A stretch of DNA of 64,000 nt from an uncultured Sphingomonadaceae bacterium (GTDB taxonomy: Bacteria > Pseudomonadota > Alphaproteobacteria > Sphingomonadales > Sphingomonadaceae): positions 310,001-374,000 of the forward strand of contig CANMWO010000001.1 in NCBI GenBank assembly GCA_947501695.1, given 5' to 3'. Positions 58,645 through 64,000 of this stretch are shown one piece after another. The notes beneath the pieces were generated by a model. The model saw only the letters and a list, made by a program, of their open reading frames with translations, was not told the origin of the DNA and did no database searches. Both the position numbers and the translations under genes were made by a program. The stretch's first letter is position 1. Every line of letters begins with the position of its first letter.

Positions 58645-60249
58645 GTGAGAAGCAGCGTGATTAATAGCCCCTCTGGTAGCCTGAAACATAGATTGTTGAT
58701 TGGTCGCCTTTTGACTGGATTCATAGCGTTTAGCGGCGCTTATGCGCTCATTAACCAACTCCCTCTCACTCAGTCCATCCTCTATCGCGCGGCCGCGTTT
58801 GACTATTTCAACGCCGGACTGGCTGCTTTGTCCTTTGCGATACAGGCCTTGATATTATTCATAGTGACGGTGATAGTTTCAAAACGCTGGTTTGTGGTAA
58901 CAGTTGCGTTGGTAACGCTCTCGGCTGGCGTAAACATGGTCTATGGCCAAATTATCGGCGATACACTCGATTTACAAAAAACAGGTTGGCTTTTAACCGA
59001 AGCTCGCCAAGCGAAGGATGCGGCCGCTGAATTTGCAGCGCCGCTTGCGCTCGGTATCGGAAAATTGCTGTTTGTCATAACTCTGTTGATCGGTGCGAGA
59101 CACCTATTGAATCCTTTAGTCCGTCAGCAGTTTGGCGGCAAATTATCGGAAAGAAAATCTACAATAGCGGTCATGGCTTTTCTCGCGGCACCCTCGCTTT
59201 TATGGCCGTGGTTGAGCCTTCATCCCTTGGGTGCAGAACGGAATATATATAGTTATGCTGCGGCTATATTCTCGGCTGATCCGGCTCCAGAACGTGCTAC
59301 GGTATCGGTCATTCCGGCTCCTGATTCCAAAATCCGAAAAATCATCTGGCTGGTTGACGAGAGTGTATCTTATCAAGCCTTTGATCGGATCATATCTCCC
59401 CAGTTGGTTGATCGCCTCGCTATCGATTTTGGTGAAACTGCTTCCATGGGTCATTGCAGTACACCGTCAAACGTAGCGCTGCGTTCCGGAGTTGCAGTTC
59501 GCTCGATCGATAGCGCCACTGATCTCCGCCACACGGCTTCCATCTGGGGCTATGCAGCCAAAGCGGGCTACACGACAATAATGATTGATGGCCAAGTTTC
59601 AGGCCCACCGCAGAATCTTCTGCTGCAGCCGGAAAGAGCGTTGATCAATCGTTATGAAAGTGCCGCAGACGGAATCAAAACCGATCTTAAAATCGCCCGC
59701 TCGCTTAATAAGGATCTGAAAACTGATGGTAAGCAATTTGTATATGCCATCCTGCGTGGGGTGCACTTCCAATATCGCGATCACTATCCTGCCGGAACTT
59801 TGGCTGAAGGCAGCAGCACTCAAGCTCAATATGAGGCAGCTATAACTTATTCGAAAGCAGGGTTTTTCGAAGCGTTGCTCGACGGTGTTGATCGGTCCGA
59901 AGTGGCGATTTTCTACACTTCCGATCATGGCCAGAACATAGTGGATGGCGTCACCCCACATTGCAGCGGAAGCCCAGTCCCAGAAGAGTTTGCCGTTCCC
60001 TTGGTCGCGTTTTTGCCGCCCGATATGCAAGCAAACTATCAAACCGGTTCAGGCGGCCGCAGCCATAGCCAACTATTTCCAACAACCCTTGCGCTCATGG
60101 GTTATGATGGCGCTTATGCAAGCAATCGCTATGACAACATCTTGACAGCACCTACCGCTCGCTACGTCTGGTTCGGTCGCGGCGTGGTTCCCGTAAAAAA
60201 AGGCGGGGCCATTGATGTGAAGAGCGCCGAACATTTTCCACAACGTTAG
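58645..60249 (+). CDS. sulfatase-like hydrolase/transferase, membrane anchored
   Basis: IIWLVDESVSYQAFD, MGHCSTPSNVALRSG, IFYTSDHGQNIVDGVTPHCSG; N-terminal TM helices. Confidence 0.88.
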   Translation: MRSSVINSPSGSLKHRLLIGRLLTGFIAFSGAYALINQLPLTQSILYRAAAFDYFNAGLAALSFAIQALILFIVTVIVSKRWFVVTVALVTLSAGVNMVYGQIIGDTLDLQKTGWLLTEARQAKDAAAEFAAPLALGIGKLLFVITLLIGARHLLNPLVRQQFGGKLSERKSTIAVMAFLAAPSLLWPWLSLHPLGAERNIYSYAAAIFSADPAPERATVSVIPAPDSKIRKIIWLVDESVSYQAFDRIISPQLVDRLAIDFGETASMGHCSTPSNVALRSGVAVRSIDSATDLRHTASIWGYAAKAGYTTIMIDGQVSGPPQNLLLQPERALINRYESAADGIKTDLKIARSLNKDLKTDGKQFVYAILRGVHFQYRDHYPAGTLAEGSSTQAQYEAAITYSKAGFFEALLDGVDRSEVAIFYTSDHGQNIVDGVTPHCSGSPVPEEFAVPLVAFLPPDMQANYQTGSGGRSHSQLFPTTLALMGYDGAYASNRYDNILTAPTARYVWFGRGVVPVKKGGAIDVKSAEHFPQR

Positions 60250-60266
60250 ACCAATTGCTCAAAGGA

Positions 60267-61430
60267 TTAGCCGCCAGCCTGCAAATTCATAAACGCTACG
60301 AAACTAGGATCTGGAAACAATATCTCCACTACATCACGGATTACCTTCTGACCTTTCGCACCGTTCGTGAAGATCACCGCGCCGGTTTTGCCAATCGGGT
60401 CGAAAAAACCCAAAGTTCTCTCCCCAACATCGCCGCCGCCGTGCATTACGATCAGGTTATCGGCTGTACGATAAACGTTCCAACCGCTTACAAAGCCGAG
60501 ACTTTTCGGACAGACATCTGCTGCGAGACGGCCTTCGCCGCAAATCTGTCCACCTAGGTTTTCTTGGGCGATCCAATAGGCCGCAGCTGGCTCATCACTG
60601 ACAGGATTTGCCATCACCCACGTAAGAAAGCGGGCATAATCAGAAACAGTAGCCCAGACATCGTCCGCCGCATTCCATTCCTCGCGCACCGTGGCGTGGG
60701 CATGCTCTCCCTTGCCATTACGCGACATTGCAATCCGGCCAGCAAACCAAGGCTTTCCAGTAAAACTCGTCTGGGTCATGCCAGCCGGTTCAAAAATCTC
60801 TCGGCTCACCAGTTTTTCCAGCGGCTCGCTCATTTTTTCCTCGGCGAAGCGGGCAATATATTGAAATCCTTCACCCGAATATCCGAACTTGGTGCCGGGG
60901 TCATTTTTGAATGTCAGCACACCATCGGTTTGATAACGCCAATTAGGAAAGCCGGTGCGATGGATCAGAGCGATGTGCGGCGTTAGATGCCTATGACGCG
61001 GATCAGATTTTATGTCTGGATCTACCCAGGTATCTGCCATGATATCATTGAGCGAAAACGCCCCCGCCTTGGCAAGCCGTACGACCGTTTCTGCAACCAA
61101 TGGCTTGGTCATCGAGGCTATGTTGTAAAGCGTGTCCTTCGTCGCAGCCTTACCCGGCTCCGCCTCTCCCGCAACATGTGTCCAAGCTATTTTACCATCG
61201 ACAATATAAGCGATAGCTGCACTCGGCACATCATATTCCGCGAGCCAGCTTGGAAGTTTTTCCGAAAGAGATTTTTTGAGACTAGCTGGATTCTGGATCT
61301 GAGCAGCAGGAACCAACCCGTCATTAGAATATGTGGCTTCTGCATTATTTGCGAACGATGGAGGCACGGTCAATGTCTGAGTAGCGCAAAGCGCGGCGCC
61401 AATAAGATATGCGTTTTTCAAATGCTTCAC
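60267..61430 (-). CDS. serine hydrolase (beta-lactamase/class C-like)
   Basis: LYNIASMTKPLVAETVVRLA (SxxK), FGYSGEGFQYIARFAEE (YSG/E), MHGGGDVGERTLGFFDP. Confidence 0.92.
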   Translation of the reverse strand: MKHLKNAYLIGAALCATQTLTVPPSFANNAEATYSNDGLVPAAQIQNPASLKKSLSEKLPSWLAEYDVPSAAIAYIVDGKIAWTHVAGEAEPGKAATKDTLYNIASMTKPLVAETVVRLAKAGAFSLNDIMADTWVDPDIKSDPRHRHLTPHIALIHRTGFPNWRYQTDGVLTFKNDPGTKFGYSGEGFQYIARFAEEKMSEPLEKLVSREIFEPAGMTQTSFTGKPWFAGRIAMSRNGKGEHAHATVREEWNAADDVWATVSDYARFLTWVMANPVSDEPAAAYWIAQENLGGQICGEGRLAADVCPKSLGFVSGWNVYRTADNLIVMHGGGDVGERTLGFFDPIGKTGAVIFTNGAKGQKVIRDVVEILFPDPSFVAFMNLQAGG

Positions 61431-61438
61431 CCCTTTAA

Positions 61439-61466
61439 TGTATTGCTATATTAATACAGTAATACA
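61439..61466. promoter_or_regulatory. 28-bp near-perfect palindrome, candidate operator
   Basis: TGTATTGCTATATTAATACAGTAATACA; two mismatched pairs; 9 nt upstream of serine hydrolase start. Confidence 0.6.
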
Positions 61467-61473
61467 AATAGAG

Positions 61474-61596
61474 CGCAATGACAATATCCTCACGGCGCTC
61501 ACCGCTCGCTACGTCTGGTTCGGCCGAGGCGTTGTGCCGTTAAAAAATGACGGAGAGATTGACGTGCAAATTGGAGAGCTGTTTCCGGGTCAATAG
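61474..61596 (+). pseudogene. C-terminal remnant of a sulfatase-like gene
   Basis: RNDNILTALTARYVWFGRGVVPLKNDGEIDVQIGELFPGQ* vs YDNILTAPTARYVWFGRGVVPVKKGGAIDVKSAEHFPQR* of the 58645-60249 gene. Confidence 0.8.
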
Positions 61597-61616
61597 AGTC
61601 TGGCGTTTAACTGAAT

Positions 61617-62162
61617 TCAGTAAACTATAGTCAATTGGTCATTTTCCATTGTTACGGATCCCAAACGCGATAGGGCATTTAGCCCCAATAACGATACGTC
61701 AGGCCCTTTTTCCATGATAGCAATATCAAGTTTGCCGAGCACCCTTCCATCAATTGTTACATTGTCGACTTGCCGCCACATCATCTGGCTATAGCCAGAT
61801 GCTGTTCGGATACGATCGCTGAAATGCTGGTCCAATTCCAGACCAATTCGTTCTGCATCAGCTGAATTCAGCACGATAACGGAAGCGCCGGTATCAACCG
61901 CAAAGCGGACCATCACTCCGTCCACACGGCCATTTACGTAGAACAGTCCATCAGCGTCTCGCGAAATAATATGCCTGCCTGATGGATAGGTTGCTGTTGT
62001 TTGCGTGCTATAGGCTTGTGGGGTCGGGGACGGCCCTGGCGAAGCGGGCTTTGTTGAATATATAACCACCTGCAGAACAGCCAAATATACGCCTACCAAC
62101 AGAACCAGACATAAAAATCCGATTGCAAAGGACTGACGTACGTTTTCTGTTATCGGGGGCAT
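61617..62162 (-). CDS. retropepsin-like aspartic protease (TIGR02281-like)
   Basis: VRFAVDTGASVIVLNSADAERIGL; DVSLLGLNALSRLGSVTMENDQLTI; N-terminal TM helix. Confidence 0.88.
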   Translation of the reverse strand: MPPITENVRQSFAIGFLCLVLLVGVYLAVLQVVIYSTKPASPGPSPTPQAYSTQTTATYPSGRHIISRDADGLFYVNGRVDGVMVRFAVDTGASVIVLNSADAERIGLELDQHFSDRIRTASGYSQMMWRQVDNVTIDGRVLGKLDIAIMEKGPDVSLLGLNALSRLGSVTMENDQLTIVY

Positions 62163-62342
62163 AACATATCAACGCATAACATTTATAGCGATTTCAATAA
62201 ACATAAATATATAAATGATATTTATTTAAATTGATGTACATAATTCAATATATTGATAATTATACAATTTTTTCTATTTTAATGATCATTTATAAAAGAT
62301 TTTGCCGCATTGACAGGTCCGTAAACAAACTCGCTTGCCAAA

Positions 62343-62357
62343 AGAACATAACTAGAA
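62343..62357. promoter_or_regulatory. LexA/SOS box
   Basis: GAAC-ATAACTA-GAAC (GAAC-N7-GAAC), 58 nt upstream of uvrA ATG. Confidence 0.8.
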
Positions 62358-62415
62358 CATAATACGGTATTATGACCCGCTGGACTCTCCTCTTCATCTT
62401 CGGCAAAGCACGCTT

Positions 62416-64000
62416 ATGAGCCTTACCCATATTAAAGTGAAAGGCGCCCGGGAGCATAATCTCAAGGGCGTCAATATCGATCTTCCCCGCGACAAATTGA
62501 TCGTCATTACCGGACTTTCCGGTAGTGGTAAGTCGAGCCTCGCGTTTGACACCATCTATGCCGAAGGCCAGCGGCGCTATGTCGAATCGCTGTCCGCTTA
62601 TGCGCGCCAGTTTCTGGAGATGATGCAAAAGCCGGATGTGGAGCATATTGAAGGCTTATCGCCGGCTATCTCGATCGAGCAGAAGACGACCTCGCGCAAT
62701 CCGCGATCGACCGTGGCTACGGTCACCGAGATATACGACTATATGCGCTTACTCTGGGCGCGTGCCGGCGTTCCTTATTCTCCCGCAACCGGAGAGCCGA
62801 TTACAGCTCAGACCGTCAGTCAAATGGTCGACCGGGTTATGGCACTGCCAGAAAAGACTCGTTTCTATCTACTTGCCCCGGTCGTACGCGGCCGCAAGGG
62901 GGAATATCGCAAGGAATTACTGGAGTGGCAGAAAGCCGGCTTTACCCGCGTACGCGTCGACGGCGAATTTTACGATATCGAGGAAACACCCAAGCTCGAC
63001 AAGAAACTGAAGCATGATATCGAAGTGGTCGTCGACCGGCTGGTTGTGCGCGCAGAGACTGACAATAAAGAAGGCATGGAAACCCGGCTGGCAGATAGCT
63101 TTGAAACGGCGCTGCGTCTCGCAGACGGGCTCGCCTTTGTCGATCTGGCAGAAGGCATTGTGCCGGGTCGTGACGAAGCGGCCAGCGGGACCAAGATGAA
63201 AGGCACGGGCCTGCCCGATAACCGCATTGTGTTTTCCGAACGCTTTGCCTGTCCGGTCAGCGGCTTCACAATTGAGGAAATCGCGCCGCGGCTCTTCTCG
63301 TTTAACGCTCCGCAAGGCGCTTGTCCCGCTTGTGATGGTCTTGGTGAAAAGCTGCATTTTGATACCCAGTTGGTCGTGCCCAATCCGGCGCTTTCCATAA
63401 AGAAGGGCGCAGTTGTGCCATGGGCTAAGTCCAATCCACCAAGCCCCTATTATATGCAGGTGCTCGGCAGTCTTGCGAAGCATTTTGATTTTTCGCTGGA
63501 TACACCGTGGCAGGATCTGTCCGAACATCATCGCGATATCGTCCTCAACGGCACCCAAGGGTTGCCGGTGACGTTGCGCTTTCAGGACGGGCGCAAAAGC
63601 TATGAGGTCAAAAAGCCGTTTGAGGGTGTCGTGGGCAACCTTACCCGCCGCATGCTGCAAACCGAAAGCGCTTGGATGCGCGAGGAACTGGCGAAATTCC
63701 AAGCGGCCGCGCCTTGTGAAGTTTGTCACGGTGCACGGCTCAAGCCCGAGGCGCTGGCGGTCAAAATTGCAGGCGAGGATATCAGCATCCCGACCCGCCG
63801 CAGCGTTGGCGATGCACTCGCTTTCTTCAACGGCCTCGCGGAGCAGCTCGACAAGACGCAAAAGCAGATTGCCGAACCGATCCTGAAAGAAATTATCGAA
63901 CGGCTCGGATTTCTCAATAATGTCGGCCTCGATTATCTCAATCTTGACAGAACCAGCGGCACATTGTCGGGCGGCGAGAGCCAACGCATCCGTCTTGCGA
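62416..64000 (+). CDS. uvrA: excinuclease ABC subunit A, 5' part (runs off window)
   Basis: [67 protein letters not shown]; ends in [12 protein letters not shown]; missing from ORF track because no stop in window. Confidence 0.98.
   Translation, partial: MSLTHIKVKGAREHNLKGVNIDLPRDKLIVITGLSGSGKSSLAFDTIYAEGQRRYVESLSAYARQFLEMMQKPDVEHIEGLSPAISIEQKTTSRNPRSTVATVTEIYDYMRLLWARAGVPYSPATGEPITAQTVSQMVDRVMALPEKTRFYLLAPVVRGRKGEYRKELLEWQKAGFTRVRVDGEFYDIEETPKLDKKLKHDIEVVVDRLVVRAETDNKEGMETRLADSFETALRLADGLAFVDLAEGIVPGRDEAASGTKMKGTGLPDNRIVFSERFACPVSGFTIEEIAPRLFSFNAPQGACPACDGLGEKLHFDTQLVVPNPALSIKKGAVVPWAKSNPPSPYYMQVLGSLAKHFDFSLDTPWQDLSEHHRDIVLNGTQGLPVTLRFQDGRKSYEVKKPFEGVVGNLTRRMLQTESAWMREELAKFQAAAPCEVCHGARLKPEALAVKIAGEDISIPTRRSVGDALAFFNGLAEQLDKTQKQIAEPILKEIIERLGFLNNVGLDYLNLDRTSGTLSGGESQRIRLA

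Noticed and set aside
62917-63984. 355-aa minus ORF at right edge (and 62970-63434 minus)
   Set aside because: Antisense to uvrA, which was omitted from the ORF track only because it lacks a stop codon inside the window.

Overview
The window looks like an alphaproteobacterial chromosome segment, probably Sphingomonadales judging by gene content (TonB-dependent receptors, DUF4402 and DUF2093 proteins, purD/xseA arrangement). I found no convincing tRNA, rRNA, CRISPR array, insertion sequence or prophage. Housekeeping genes include purD, xseA, clpB, nadB, tldD, a P-II gene with an ammonium transporter, gmk, and the 5' part of uvrA running off the right edge (absent from the supplied ORF track). 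Accessory content includes two TonB-dependent receptor loci, three tandem DUF4402 genes, two penicillin-acylase-family genes, a divergent acyl-CoA dehydrogenase/SDR catabolic cluster (36.2-46.3 kb), and several pairs of small exported paralogs. The most interesting unexplained structure is the ORF-poor stretch 47.7-50.0 kb. It holds a 24-codon ORF behind a heat-shock-like promoter, followed by two strong hairpins with C-rich loops (one loop is CUCCUCCUCCC, anti-Shine-Dalgarno-like). It also holds three DnaA-box-like 9-mers, a very strong orphan terminator, and a duplicated motif with compensatory stem changes. Other non-ORF signals are a sigma54 promoter before the P-II gene, a GAAC-N7-GAAC LexA site before uvrA, Fur-like dyads before the haem receptor, several long palindromes, and a C-terminal gene remnant beyond the serine hydrolase. 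Everything was read by eye; no similarity search or folding program was run.
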